From positions 2,108,001 through 2,172,000 of the forward strand of contig NZ_JAGINX010000001.1 of the NCBI RefSeq assembly GCF_017876395.1: a stretch of DNA of 64,000 nucleotides. Reading direction: 5' to 3'. The notes under the pieces were generated by a model. That model was not told the origin of the DNA. It saw nothing but the letters and a program-made list of their open reading frames with translations, and searched no databases. The translations under genes were made by a program, and so were the position numbers. Positions 1-8,112 of this stretch are shown piece after piece (within the stretch, counting starts at the first letter, position 1; each line of letters opens with the position of its first letter). Source of the DNA: Nesterenkonia lacusekhoensis. Lineage in GTDB: Bacteria > Actinomycetota > Actinomycetes > Actinomycetales > Micrococcaceae.

Positions 1-2
1 CC

Positions 3-989
3 GGTCCGGATTCCCGGATCACCAACCGGTGGGTCCCGGTCCGCCGGGTGGGGCTCTACGTGCCCGGAGGCCAGGCGGTCTACCCATCGTCTGTGGTGAT
101 GAACGTGGTGCCCGCCCAGGTGGCCGGCGTCGAGTCTCTGACCATCACCTCTCCCCCGCAGGCCGAGTTCGGCGGCTACCCGCATCCGGTGGTGCTGGCC
201 GCGGCCGCTCTGCTGGGAGTCGACGAGGTCTACGCCGCCGGCGGAGCCCAGGCGGTGGGCATGCTGGCCTACGGCGCCAAGGATTCCGAAGGCGAGCAGG
301 TCTGCGCGCCGGTCTCGCTGATCACCGGTCCCGGCAATATCTTTGTGGTCACTGCCAAGCGCGCGGTCCAGGGCGTAGTGGGCATCGACTCTGAGGCCGG
401 CCCGACCGAGATCATGGTGCTGGCCGATGAGACCGCCGACGCCGGCCTGGTCGCCGCCGATCTGATCTCTCAGGCCGAGCACGACGAGCTGGCCGCGGCC
501 GTGCTCGTGACCGATTCCATGGGCCTGGCCGAATCCGTCCTGGAGCAGGTCTCCGCCCAGGCCGAATCCACCGAGCATGCCGCCCGGGTGCGGGCCTCGT
601 TGAGCGGCGAGCAGTCCGCCGTGCTGGTGGTGGACTCCGTGGACGTCGCGATGGAGGTGGCCAACGCCTACGGCGCTGAGCACCTGGAGCTGATGACCGC
701 CCAGGACGCCGAGCTGATCGACCGGATCCACAATGCCGGTGCGGTCTTCGTGGGCTCCTACACGCCGGTGTCCTTGGGCGACTACTGCGCCGGATCCAAC
801 CACGTGCTGCCCACCGGAGGGGCTTCGGCCTACTCCTCAGGGCTCAACGTCACCAGCTTCATGCGCTCCCAGCAGGTCATCCACTACGGCCGCGAAGGGC
901 TGAACCAGGTCTCCGGCCACGTCTCAGCACTCGCCGCAGCCGAGGGGCTTCCCGCCCACGGCGAGGCCGTCCAGATCCGCTTCCGCTGA
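3..989 (+). CDS. hisD: Histidinol dehydrogenase, 5'-truncated by the window edge
   Basis: This enzyme catalyses the last two oxidations of histidine synthesis, L-histidinol to L-histidine with two NAD+, in the cytoplasm. The frame is open from base 3, and about 328 C-terminal residues of a protein usually near 430 are present. The expected HisD landmarks occur in order: the RVGLYVPGG nucleotide-site segment near the start, [12 protein letters not shown], the zinc-ligand block QAEHDE, the catalytic [22 protein letters not shown], and a C-terminal zinc-ligand His. The real start lies upstream of the window. The gene is followed at once by a long palindrome and the convergent rpf-like gene. A GTG at 48 is internal to the conserved domain and is not the start. 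Confidence 0.97.
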   Translation, partial: GPDSRITNRWVPVRRVGLYVPGGQAVYPSSVVMNVVPAQVAGVESLTITSPPQAEFGGYPHPVVLAAAALLGVDEVYAAGGAQAVGMLAYGAKDSEGEQVCAPVSLITGPGNIFVVTAKRAVQGVVGIDSEAGPTEIMVLADETADAGLVAADLISQAEHDELAAAVLVTDSMGLAESVLEQVSAQAESTEHAARVRASLSGEQSAVLVVDSVDVAMEVANAYGAEHLELMTAQDAELIDRIHNAGAVFVGSYTPVSLGDYCAGSNHVLPTGGASAYSSGLNVTSFMRSQQVIHYGREGLNQVSGHVSALAAAEGLPAHGEAVQIRFR

Positions 990-1001
990 GCGGCCCTACA
1001 T

Positions 1002-1077
1002 ACAGAATCGCGTACCCGAATATCGACATTGACGGACACGATCCGCCTATTCACGACATTCCGGTACGCGATTCTGT
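1002..1077. repeat. Intergenic palindrome, family A copy 1
   Basis: The arms read ACAGAATCGCGTACC and GGTACGCGATTCTGT, a 15-bp perfect match, with further partial pairing inside. The element sits between the convergent ends of hisD and the rpf-like gene, so it probably acts as a two-way terminator. Related copies lie at 8955-9028 and 9600-9671. No U-tract follows on either strand. Confidence 0.75.
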
Positions 1078-1112
1078 GTGAGTGGGGTGGGGCTGACAGC
1101 TGAGGGATCCGT

Positions 1113-3542
1113 TCAGGCGGCCATCACGTAGTCAGTGTTGACCCAGCCGGTGAGCGTCTCGTCCTCGCCGGTGTAGCGCACCTGGATCCAGGAGCCGTCC
1201 TCGTCCAGCTTCTCCAGCTCGGAGCCGCGCGGGATCTGCACCAGGCGATCGCTGGAGGAATCGGCCTCCTCCCGCAGCGGCACGCTGTAGCTCGCGTTCC
1301 AGATCTCAGCCGACGACCTCGACGAGACAGTGTCGACTCCGGTGCCGTGAACCTCCAGGTAGGAGTCCCCATACCCGCCGGGATCGTTGTCCCAACCGTT
1401 GAGGCCTGTGACGCCCTGGCTGGGCAGGAGCTGCTGGGTGCAGTGCGGCCAGGCGCCCCAGCCCTGCTGGTGCCAGAGGGCATAAGCCCGCTGGATCTGT
1501 TCCTCCTTGGAGGCCTCGTTGGGCCGGCCTTCGCCGCCCACGGCCTCCCAGGAGCTCTGCTGGAACTGCAGGCCCCCGTAGAAGCCGTTGCCGGAGTCGA
1601 TGGACCAGTCGCCGCCGGACTCGCACTGCGCCAGCTGGTCCCAGACCTGGCTGTAGGGCTCACCGCTGGAGCTCTGTGCGTGCAGGCCGCTGGACGGACC
1701 GGTCTGAGCAGGCTGCTGTGCGGGAGCCTCCGGCTCAGGCTCAGGCTCCGGTTCCGGCTCGGGTGCCGGCTCAGGCTGGGGCTCGGTGCCTCCCTCGGGC
1801 TCCTGGAACTCGAAGGTCCACGAGGTCTGACCGGTGAGCTCGTAGCCTTCATCGGCCGTGGCCTCGACCGTGATCCCGCCCTCGGGCACCTCGACGTCGT
1901 CGTTGATCTCACCCTCGGCGGTGGTGTGGGTGACGCCCTCCACCTCGGGGATCTCGACCAGGTTCCAGACCTGGTTGGGCTCCTGCGCAGAGACCTCGAC
2001 CAGCTCCGGCTCAGGTTCCGGTTCTGGCTCCGGCTCAGGCTGGGGTTCTGGTTCCGGCTCGGGCTCCGGCTCGGGCTCGGGCTCGGGCTCCTGTTCAGGT
2101 GCGGGCTCAGGTTCTTCCTCCTGAGCAGCGTCGTCCTGGGCAGCTTCCTCCTCGGCGGGCGACGGCTGGGCAGGCTCCTGCACGGACTGCTGCTGCACCG
2201 ACTGCTGCGCGGGTTCAGTCTCGTCATCAGCCTCGGCCTGCTGGCGGTCCTGGTCGGAGTTCTCCTGCTGTGCCGGCTCCTGCTGGGGCGCGTCGTCCTC
2301 AGGCTCTGCCTCGGGCTCCTCCTCAGAAGCCTCCTCCTCAACAGGCTCGGACTCAGCGGGCTCGTGCTGCACGGGCTCATCCTGGCCGCCTTCGTCCGGC
2401 TCTGTTTCCTCCTGGGCCGGCTCCTGAGGAGCCTGCTCGACGGGCTCCTGCTGCGCCGGCATCTGAGGTTCGGTCTCCTCCTGCTCCGGCTCAGCCGCAG
2501 GTGCCTCCTCCTGCTGTGGGGCCTCCTCCTGCTGCGGGACCTCCTGCACTGGCTCCTCGGGCAGCTCCGCCTCAGGCTCTGGCTTCTCCACCGGTGCCTC
2601 CGCTTCAGGAGCTTCCTGTCCAGCCTCGGACGCCTCCGGCGCAGGCTCCGGTGCCTGCTGAACCGGAGCCTGTGGCGCGGGCACCCCCTGCTGGATCGGC
2701 GCCTCAGCGTGGCTCACACCGAAGTCGAGGTAGGCACCGTGCATCCAGCCGGTCTCGCCTTCGAACTCCACCTCGTACCAGGCACCGTCCTGCGCGCCGG
2801 TGAGCTCGACGGTCACGCCGGGGGCGATGCCGCGGATCACGTTATGCTCAGTGCTCGGTCCGGTGCGGAAGTTCTGCCAGACCGTGGTGGTCGCAGTCTG
2901 GTTCTCCACCTCGGTCAGATAGTCAGAGTGCGACCAGAGCGTCTCTCCCTCGGAATCAAAGCTGAACCACTCGCCGTCACGACCGGTCACCTCAATCTGA
3001 GCCCCAGGCTCCAGCACAGTGCGCACGGAGTGCTCGGTTCCGGGTCCGGTACGCGCGTTCAGCCAGACGCCGTCCACCTCATAGGTGCCCTCCACCTCGG
3101 GTTCGGCCGGATCGACTTCCTCCAGGTAGGCGTTGTGGGACCAGACGGTCTGCCCGTTGCGCTCGAACTGGACCCAGTCGCCGTCCCGGGCCGTCACGAT
3201 GATCTCCTCGCCTTCGGGCATGCCCTGCTGCACAGGGTGAGAGGTCCCCGGGCCGCTGCGTGCGTTCAGCGCAGTGGTCACCCGGTAGATCGTGGGCTCC
3301 AGCTCCTCAGCACCGGCGCTGGTGGAGACAGAGACGGTGGGAGCTTCCACACCGGCGGTCCGGGTGATGTCCAGCGCGATCCCGTCGAGCGTGTTGGCCC
3401 CGGCGGTGGGCACGTCGGTGCCTGGACCAGTCGGCGTCGGGCTGGGCGCGGTGGGCGCCGCAGTCGCCGCTTGGGCGTTCATCGGCAGGGTCAGGCCGAC
3501 GGCAAGAGTGCCGACGATGGCCGTCGAAAGTTTCTTCGGCAC
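1113..3542 (-). CDS. Secreted resuscitation-promoting-factor-like muralytic enzyme with SH3 repeats
   Basis: The 809-residue exported protein probably cleaves peptidoglycan. Order seen: a signal peptide (PKKLSTAIVGTLAVGLTLP...NAQA); three bacterial SH3-like repeats (about residues 80-280, each with an N-x-R-[ST]-G-P motif); a linker of about 370 residues rich in Glu, Pro and Gln, including a run of EP dipeptides; a small beta-type segment near residue 540; an Rpf lysozyme-like domain with QCESGG (catalytic Glu), GFYGGLQF and GWGAWPHC; and a fourth, divergent SH3 domain at the C-terminus. The GTG at 3542 is chosen because GAGGA lies 7 nt upstream and the signal peptide begins there; the frame is open further upstream without any signal-peptide character. 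Rpf proteins aid cell separation and exit from dormancy; that role here is by homology. Confidence 0.88.
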   Translation of the reverse strand: MPKKLSTAIVGTLAVGLTLPMNAQAATAAPTAPSPTPTGPGTDVPTAGANTLDGIALDITRTAGVEAPTVSVSTSAGAEELEPTIYRVTTALNARSGPGTSHPVQQGMPEGEEIIVTARDGDWVQFERNGQTVWSHNAYLEEVDPAEPEVEGTYEVDGVWLNARTGPGTEHSVRTVLEPGAQIEVTGRDGEWFSFDSEGETLWSHSDYLTEVENQTATTTVWQNFRTGPSTEHNVIRGIAPGVTVELTGAQDGAWYEVEFEGETGWMHGAYLDFGVSHAEAPIQQGVPAPQAPVQQAPEPAPEASEAGQEAPEAEAPVEKPEPEAELPEEPVQEVPQQEEAPQQEEAPAAEPEQEETEPQMPAQQEPVEQAPQEPAQEETEPDEGGQDEPVQHEPAESEPVEEEASEEEPEAEPEDDAPQQEPAQQENSDQDRQQAEADDETEPAQQSVQQQSVQEPAQPSPAEEEAAQDDAAQEEEPEPAPEQEPEPEPEPEPEPEPEPQPEPEPEPEPEPELVEVSAQEPNQVWNLVEIPEVEGVTHTTAEGEINDDVEVPEGGITVEATADEGYELTGQTSWTFEFQEPEGGTEPQPEPAPEPEPEPEPEPEAPAQQPAQTGPSSGLHAQSSSGEPYSQVWDQLAQCESGGDWSIDSGNGFYGGLQFQQSSWEAVGGEGRPNEASKEEQIQRAYALWHQQGWGAWPHCTQQLLPSQGVTGLNGWDNDPGGYGDSYLEVHGTGVDTVSSRSSAEIWNASYSVPLREEADSSSDRLVQIPRGSELEKLDEDGSWIQVRYTGEDETLTGWVNTDYVMAA

Positions 3543-3730
3543 AGCAGAATCCTCACTAGTCGTTCCGCGGAACGGCCCCTTCGGGGCGCACCAGGTGCAC
3601 CCCACATCTGTCGCTGTGGGGGAAGCGGCGGATCGTACACAAGGATGGGAAGCCAGCGCGCACGACTCGCCGCGTTCGAGTTCAGAGTAACCCGGGGCTG
3701 TCAGGGCATGGCAAGGAGAAGGCCGCAAAG
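3543..3730 (-). promoter_or_regulatory. Candidate structured leader of the rpf-like gene
   Basis: On the minus strand this stretch can form several hairpins in a row before the GTG: CCCCACA pairing with TGTGGGG, a CCCCGAAGGGG loop, and the palindrome CGTTCCGCGGAACG. Actinobacterial rpf genes often carry a c-di-AMP riboswitch, but I could not match that consensus here. The call is only that the leader looks structured. Confidence 0.3.
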
Positions 3731-3803
3731 CTTCGAGCTGGAGTTGAAGATGCTCGACGCGGCTGCAGTGAGGTGAGGAGGGCAGTGCATCGTCAGGCTG
3801 CCA

Positions 3804-3998
3804 CTACCGCAGGACAACGGATGACTCTGCACTGCCCTCTTCGCGTTCCACTATTTCATCCGCAGGACCTGCAGAACCGCCACGCCGGCACTCTCGGCGG
3901 ACATCGTAATCAGACTGTGACTGAGCATAAGTCCTGGCCCATGCAACCGAGACCGACAACAAATCCCAGAGTACTTTCAGGCTGCGCCCATTGATCAC
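3804..3998 (-). CDS. Possible small hypothetical protein, 64 aa
   Basis: An ATG-started frame lies in the gap between the rpf-like gene and the first small RNA. The protein starts with a moderately hydrophobic segment (SLKVLWDLLSVSVAW) followed by a charged tail. No family is recognised and no convincing ribosome binding site is visible. Its 5' end overlaps the -35 region of the oppositely oriented small-RNA promoter. It may be spurious. Confidence 0.25.
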   Translation of the reverse strand: MINGRSLKVLWDLLSVSVAWARTYAQSQSDYDVRRECRRGGSAGPADEIVEREEGSAESSVVLR

Positions 3999-4018
3999 TC
4001 AAGCTCGCTCCTTAGAGT
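3991..4018 (+). promoter_or_regulatory. Sigma-A-type promoter of small RNA copy 1
   Basis: TTGATC (3991-3996), a 16-nt spacer and TAGAGT (4013-4018) make a good housekeeping-type promoter. The -10 ends 13 nt before the block conserved between the two small-RNA copies. Copy 2 has TATATT (5008-5013) at exactly the same distance, which supports both assignments. Confidence 0.6.
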
Positions 4019-4023
4019 GGAAC

Positions 4024-4104
4024 GTGCCTCTTCAAGGTGCGAGTGATTCAGCAGGCCCCGTGTCGAAGAACAGCGTCCCCCTCACGCTTTCGACACGGGG
4101 TCTG
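4024..4104 (+). ncRNA. C-rich-loop small RNA, copy 1 (6C-RNA-like)
   Basis: A 20-nt block (4032-4051, TCAAGGTGCGAGTGATTCAG) is followed by a 16-bp outer stem (4052-4067 with 4089-4104, one G-U pair), a short inner stem AGCG/CGCT and the loop TCCCCCTCA (4076-4084). Copy 2 shares the 20-nt block and the loop exactly but has a completely different outer stem that still pairs. That is covariation and so argues for a functional RNA. C-rich-loop RNAs of actinobacteria (the 6C class) act on G-rich ribosome binding sites. The long stem could also terminate transcription. The gene downstream, an S4-domain protein, begins 33 nt later. Confidence 0.7.
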
Positions 4105-4137
4105 CGCTCGTTCCAGGCGGTTTCCTAGACTGTCCCC

Positions 4138-4527
4138 ATGAGTGAGAGCGCCCCGACGTCGCCGGTCCGAGTCGATGCATGGCTGTGGTCGGTCCGCATG
4201 TTCAAGACACGCTCCGCCGCGACTGAGGCCTGCCGCGCCGGCAAGATCAAGATCGACGGCGAGCCTGCCAAGGCCTCGCTGAAGATCTCCCCGGGGACTC
4301 AGATCCATATCAGCCGGCCTGGGTTCGTGGTGATCCTGGAAGTCGTGCACACCTATTCCAAGCGGGTGGGGCCGCCGGTGGCACGCACGGCATATCAGGA
4401 CCACTCCCCGGAGCAGATCAAGCCCCGAGAGGTCGGACTTCCCGTTCGCGAGCGCGGCACCGGCCGACCGACCAAGCGTGAACGCCGGCAGTTGGAGGCC
4501 CTGCGCGGCTACATCAAGGACCGCTGA
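4138..4527 (+). CDS. S4-domain RNA-binding protein (Hsp15/HslR-like)
   Basis: A 129-residue cytoplasmic protein whose first 60 residues form an S4 RNA-binding fold: VRVDAWLWSVRMFKTRS, then the KIKIDGEPAK turn. The basic C-terminal tail (RGTGRPTKRERRQLEALRGY) is typical of the Hsp15 family. E. coli Hsp15 rescues stalled 50S subunits that carry peptidyl-tRNA; the actinobacterial relatives are less studied. The ATG follows small RNA copy 1 closely, so transcription may read through from that promoter. A Rieske protein gene follows 39 bases later. Confidence 0.9.
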   Translation: MSESAPTSPVRVDAWLWSVRMFKTRSAATEACRAGKIKIDGEPAKASLKISPGTQIHISRPGFVVILEVVHTYSKRVGPPVARTAYQDHSPEQIKPREVGLPVRERGTGRPTKRERRQLEALRGYIKDR

Positions 4528-4566
4528 GCAGGATTCGGACGGGCCGAAACCACTACCCTGGGTAGC

Positions 4567-4911
4567 ATGACTGAACCAGTGAACCTCGGACCGGCCAGCC
4601 AACTGCCTGAGGGCGAAGTCATGCGGGTCACCGCAGAGGACTCCGGGTACGACGCCGACATCGCTGTGGTCCACGCGGAGGACGGCGGATTCTTCGCCCT
4701 GGACGACGAATGCAGCCATGAAGCGGTGTCCCTCTCCGACGGCTTCGTGGAGGAACAGACCCTGGAGTGCCCGATGCACGCTTCGGCCTTCTGCCTCAAG
4801 ACCGGCGTCCCGGAGACGCCGCCTGCGATGAAGCCGGTGAAGACCCACCGGGTGGACGTCGAGGATGGCTCCCTACTGCTCTACCCGGGGACCCCGTACC
4901 CAGCTGAATGA
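4567..4911 (+). CDS. Rieske [2Fe-2S] ferredoxin, dioxygenase type
   Basis: A 114-residue soluble ferredoxin. The cluster motif is complete: C-S-H then 17 residues later C-P-M-H, so two Cys and two His ligate the [2Fe-2S] centre. Length and sequence fit the single-domain ferredoxin component of non-haem dioxygenases and the similar protein often found near sulphur-mobilisation genes. No oxygenase or suf genes lie nearby, so the electron acceptor is unknown. It may be co-transcribed with the S4-domain gene 39 bases upstream. Confidence 0.92.
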   Translation: MTEPVNLGPASQLPEGEVMRVTAEDSGYDADIAVVHAEDGGFFALDDECSHEAVSLSDGFVEEQTLECPMHASAFCLKTGVPETPPAMKPVKTHRVDVEDGSLLLYPGTPYPAE

Positions 4912-5007
4912 CCCGCTCTGGCCTGGACCGATGCCCGAATCGAGCGCCGAGCAAAAACTCACAGGAAACTTTCAGGGAGTTTCGGGGGAACCATCAAGGT
5001 CGGTCCC

Positions 5008-5101
5008 TATATTAGTAAGTACCTCATCAAGGTGCGAGTGATTCAGAGCCCCCGGGCCCGGCACACAGCGTCCCCCTCACGCTGCCGGACCCGGGGGCTC
5101 T
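5008..5101 (+). ncRNA. C-rich-loop small RNA, copy 2, with its -10 box
   Basis: Block 5027-5046 is identical to 4032-4051 of copy 1. A 19-bp stem follows (5045-5063 with 5083-5101, one mismatch) carrying the same inner AGCG/CGCT and the same TCCCCCTCA loop (5071-5079). The stem sequence is unrelated to that of copy 1, so pairing and loop are conserved while stem sequence is not. The -10 is TATATT at 5008-5013. No good -35 is visible, so this copy may need an activator or another sigma factor. The 319-base gap 4912-5230 holds nothing else. Confidence 0.68.
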
Positions 5102-5230
5102 TCTCTGTCATCTGCCGCCTCTCCCCACAGGTCCTCAGGCGTGCCCACGCCAGAGGCCGAAACCGACTGGATCCGGCCGAAGAACGAGAGAAGACGGCGG
5201 GACCATCAGCGGCGACTAGTGTGGACTCCG

Positions 5231-5857
5231 ATGGCTGAGCAATACACCACTGTGGCGGCGCCCGCCCAGGCGGAGCTGGAGATCAAGAAATCCCGCTTCA
5301 TCTGCGCCCTGGCCCCTGCCCACACGGAGGAAGAGGCGCGGCGGTTCATCGCCGAGCAGATCTCCACCCACCCCAAAGCCCGGCACCACTGCACCGCATT
5401 CGTGCTCGGCCCGGATGCTGCGGTCCAGCGCAGCAACGACGACGGCGAACCCTCCGGCACGGCAGGCCGCCCGATGCTGGACGTGCTGCTACAGGAAGAG
5501 GTCACCGACGTCGTCGCCGTGGTCATCCGCTACTTCGGCGGGGTGCTGCTGGGAGCCAGCGGCCTGATCAGGGCCTACGGCAATGCCGTCTCAGAGGGCA
5601 TCCAGGCCGCACAGCTGGCCCATTACGCGCTGCGCCACGAGATCACGGTGGTGCTGGACTACCACCACGGCCCGGCCTTCGAGGCCGAATGTCACAGTGC
5701 CGGCTGGTCCGTGGTGGAGACCGGCTATGGCGAGAAGGTCACACTGACCTTCGCAGTTCCGCGCGAGGAGGTCGACCAGGCCATCACGCGCCTGGCCGAC
5801 CTCACCTCCGGAGCCGCAGAGCCCGCTCTGGGTCAGACCCGTTGGGTGCTGCGCTGA
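5231..5857 (+). CDS. yigZ: YigZ/IMPACT family protein (UPF0029)
   Basis: A 208-residue protein. The N-terminal domain has the family signature: KKSRFICAL, then DDGEPSGTAGRPMLDVL and VVIRYFGGVLLGASGLIRAYG. A second, smaller domain of ferredoxin-like fold covers the last 70 residues. The ATG at 5231 is preferred because MAEQYTTVAAPAQ begins the conserved domain; the frame is open 90 bases further upstream without family similarity. The exact biochemical role is not known; yeast and mammalian IMPACT relatives touch translation control. It converges on the ABC transporter operon. Confidence 0.92.
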   Translation: MAEQYTTVAAPAQAELEIKKSRFICALAPAHTEEEARRFIAEQISTHPKARHHCTAFVLGPDAAVQRSNDDGEPSGTAGRPMLDVLLQEEVTDVVAVVIRYFGGVLLGASGLIRAYGNAVSEGIQAAQLAHYALRHEITVVLDYHHGPAFEAECHSAGWSVVETGYGEKVTLTFAVPREEVDQAITRLADLTSGAAEPALGQTRWVLR

Positions 5858-5921
5858 TCTTTGCACGCTGATGGCTCCGCACGCTGATCACCTCGGACTG
5901 AGCCATCCAGGCCGTCCCAGC

Positions 5922-6698
5922 TCAGGCCGGGGTAGCCCGGCGGATCAGGGCGTAGCTCCCGCAGCCGACCAGCAGGGACACCGGTAGGGTCCACAGCGCC
6001 AGGGTGAACGCCGTCTGGTCTGCGAACCAACGGCCCACTGCGGGCCACCCGTCATTGGTGGTGATGAGCATGGCCGCCAGGATCACGATCACGCCGATGC
6101 CGATCAGAACTGTCCAGGTCCACGTCAGCCCCAGGCGCTGATGCATGATCACCACGCCGAAGCCGAAGAGCATCACCATCAGGCACAGTGCTGCGGCCAG
6201 CGCCCCGGCCCCGGCGATCCCGGAGCTCTCGGTCAGGAACGGCAGGTCGAAGGTGTAGGAGTGGATCCCGTAGCCGTCGGTCACCCGTTCGAGCAGCGCC
6301 ACCAGGGCGAAGGCCGCCCCGTAGACGGCGGAGACGACGGCGAAGGCCAGGTAGGCCCCGAGGACGAAGACCCGCCGGCTGAAGCTCAGCGCCATGGAGA
6401 ACGGAAAGGTGTGCGACGCCGCATAGGCAGCCATGAAGGCCAGGCACCACACCACGGCCTGCGAGGCACCGGCATAGAAGGGATCCTCGGCAGTCCATGA
6501 CCCTTGGGCCCGCACACGGTCCAGCCAGAAGCCGATGCCCAGCGCGATCGCCCAGGCGACGAAGAAGACCATCAGCGGCACATGGATGAAATGGGTCTTC
6601 ACCAGGAACTGCAGCCGGAAGGCCGCGGGCACACGGGCGAAGCTGGAACGGTGCTGGGCGGTCTCAGTCCCAGCCGTCGCGGTCGTCGTCGTAGTCAT
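5922..6698 (-). CDS. ABC transporter membrane subunit of a YtrA-type operon
   Basis: A 258-residue integral membrane protein with about six hydrophobic spans (for example VPLMVFFVAWAIALGIGF and LMVMLFGFGVVIMH). It lacks the EAA loop of import permeases and fits the ABC-2-like partners of EcsA/YtrB-class ATPases. Its start overlaps the ATPase gene by 4 bases, so the two are translationally coupled. Substrate unknown; such systems are often induced by cell-envelope antibiotics. Confidence 0.8.
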   Translation of the reverse strand: MTTTTTATAGTETAQHRSSFARVPAAFRLQFLVKTHFIHVPLMVFFVAWAIALGIGFWLDRVRAQGSWTAEDPFYAGASQAVVWCLAFMAAYAASHTFPFSMALSFSRRVFVLGAYLAFAVVSAVYGAAFALVALLERVTDGYGIHSYTFDLPFLTESSGIAGAGALAAALCLMVMLFGFGVVIMHQRLGLTWTWTVLIGIGVIVILAAMLITTNDGWPAVGRWFADQTAFTLALWTLPVSLLVGCGSYALIRRATPA

Positions 6699-7591
6699 CG
6701 TGCTGCCTCCTGCTGCTTCTCGGTCATGCGGACGATCAGCTGCTGCAGCGAGACCGGGACGACGTCCAGATCCAACTCGTGGACCCGGCGCTTCTCGGTC
6801 TGGCTGAGTGCGCCCAGGACAGTGGTGCGGACCATCCGGCCCAGCTCCTCGTGGTGGAGCACCTCACGCGTTCCGGAGATCTCGGCGACGGCGTCGGAGC
6901 GTCCAACCAGGGTGACGGCACGGTCGCGCAGCTCCTCCACAGGCTCATCCATCAGGATCCTGCCCTGATCGATGACCACCACGTTCTCGATCAGGTGGGC
7001 CACCTCGTCGATCAGGTGCGAGGAGAGCACGATGGTCCGCGGATTCTCCGCATAGTCCTCGAGGAGACGGTCGTAGAAGAGCTGGCGGGCCACGGCGTCG
7101 AGACCCATATAGGGCTCGTCGAAGAAGGTGACCTCGGCCCGTGAGGCCAGTCCGATGATGACTCCCACGGCCGAACGCTGTCCACGGGACATCTTCTTGA
7201 TCCGAGTCTTCTCCGGGACTTTGAAGTCCTGCTTCAGCCGTTCGGCCAGCTCCCAGTCCCAGTTGGGGAAGGCCAGGGCCGCAGCGGCGAAGGCATGCGA
7301 GGCCTTGGCGTCGTCGATGTACTTCTGCTCCTCACGGACGAAGCAGATCTTGGGCAGCACCTGCTCGTTCTCATGCGGGGCCTGCCCGAAGACCGAGATC
7401 TCGCCGGAGCTGGGCCAGTCCTGAGCGGTGATCAGCGACATCAGAGTCGTCTTCCCCGCCCCGTTGCGGCCCAGCAGGCCGTGGATCATGTCTTTCTCAA
7501 AGGTGACGCTGACGGAGTCGAGCGCCGTGGTGCTGCGGTAGTTCCGCGAGACGCCACGCACTTCGATCGCCGGTCTCTGTCGGGTGCTCAC
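6695..7591 (-). CDS. ABC transporter ATP-binding protein
   Basis: A 298-residue nucleotide-binding protein. Walker A is GRNGAGKTT, the signature segment is MSRGQRSAVG (a variant of LSGGQ), Walker B is VTFFDEPYMGLD, and the switch His is in SSHLIDEVAHL. About 80 extra residues at the C-terminus (from LVGRSDAVAEI on) match the regulatory tail of exporter-type ATPases. It lies between the GntR regulator and the membrane subunit in one operon, so it should energise that subunit. Confidence 0.9.
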   Translation of the reverse strand: MSTRQRPAIEVRGVSRNYRSTTALDSVSVTFEKDMIHGLLGRNGAGKTTLMSLITAQDWPSSGEISVFGQAPHENEQVLPKICFVREEQKYIDDAKASHAFAAAALAFPNWDWELAERLKQDFKVPEKTRIKKMSRGQRSAVGVIIGLASRAEVTFFDEPYMGLDAVARQLFYDRLLEDYAENPRTIVLSSHLIDEVAHLIENVVVIDQGRILMDEPVEELRDRAVTLVGRSDAVAEISGTREVLHHEELGRMVRTTVLGALSQTEKRRVHELDLDVVPVSLQQLIVRMTEKQQEAAR

Positions 7592-7634
7592 TGAGCATCC
7601 CTCCTCTCCTGATGCCCGCGCGGGAGCGGACAGG

Positions 7635-8012
7635 TCACTGCTCGCGCGCTCTGGCGCGGAGCATCTCGATCACGCTGTCCGTGGTGAGCCCGACGGCGCG
7701 TGCTTCGGTGAGCATCGGTTCGAGGTAGTGATCGGCGAAGTGCTGCCGGCGTTCGGCGCGCAGGATCTCCCGGGCGCCGTCGGCGACGAACATGCCCAGT
7801 CCGCGGCGCTTGACCAGGATGCCCCGGTCCACCAGCAGATTGATACCTTTCGCCGCCGTCGCCGGGTTGATCCGGTGGAAGGCTGCGAGTTCGTTGGTGG
7901 AGGGAGCACGCTCCCCTTCGGCCAGAGAGCCGTCGAGCACGGAGGACTCGACCTGCTCTGCGATCTGCACGAAGAGCGGACGGCCATCTTCCACAGAACT
8001 CACCTCCTCCAT
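7635..8012 (-). CDS. GntR-family (YtrA-like) transcriptional regulator
   Basis: A 125-residue regulator: an N-terminal winged helix of the GntR type (PLFVQIAEQVESSVLDG, then ERAPSTNELA and NPATAAKGINLLVDRGIL) and only a short helical tail of about 50 residues. That is the layout of the YtrA subfamily, which represses its own operon with an ABC transporter. It is first in the operon with the ATPase and membrane genes, and a perfect inverted repeat lies just upstream. Confidence 0.92.
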   Translation of the reverse strand: MEEVSSVEDGRPLFVQIAEQVESSVLDGSLAEGERAPSTNELAAFHRINPATAAKGINLLVDRGILVKRRGLGMFVADGAREILRAERRQHFADHYLEPMLTEARAVGLTTDSVIEMLRARAREQ

Positions 8013-8049
8013 CAGGACCTCCCCAGCTTAGACCACATCACTACCTCAG

Positions 8050-8075
8050 TGGTTCATTACTTGACTAATGAACCA
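8050..8075. promoter_or_regulatory. Inverted-repeat operator for the YtrA-like regulator
   Basis: TGGTTCATTA (8050-8059), a 6-nt spacer and TAATGAACCA (8066-8075) form a perfect 10-bp dyad between the divergent regulator and HAD genes. On the minus strand the dyad overlaps a possible -35 (TAGTCA) placed 18 nt from TAGTGA. That is where an autorepressor would bind. It could also affect the HAD gene. Confidence 0.7.
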
Positions 8076-8112
8076 TAGGAGTAGACCGTCTGTCAACGGT
8101 AGGATGGGAGAC

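Noticed and set aside
1002-1077. CRISPR repeat
   Set aside because: The related elements are kilobases apart, self-complementary and tied to gene ends; no spacer array or cas gene is seen.
1347-3776. 809-codon open frame opposite the rpf-like gene
   Set aside because: It is the Leu/Arg-rich mirror of the Glu/Pro-rich coding strand and has no domain or ribosome binding site.
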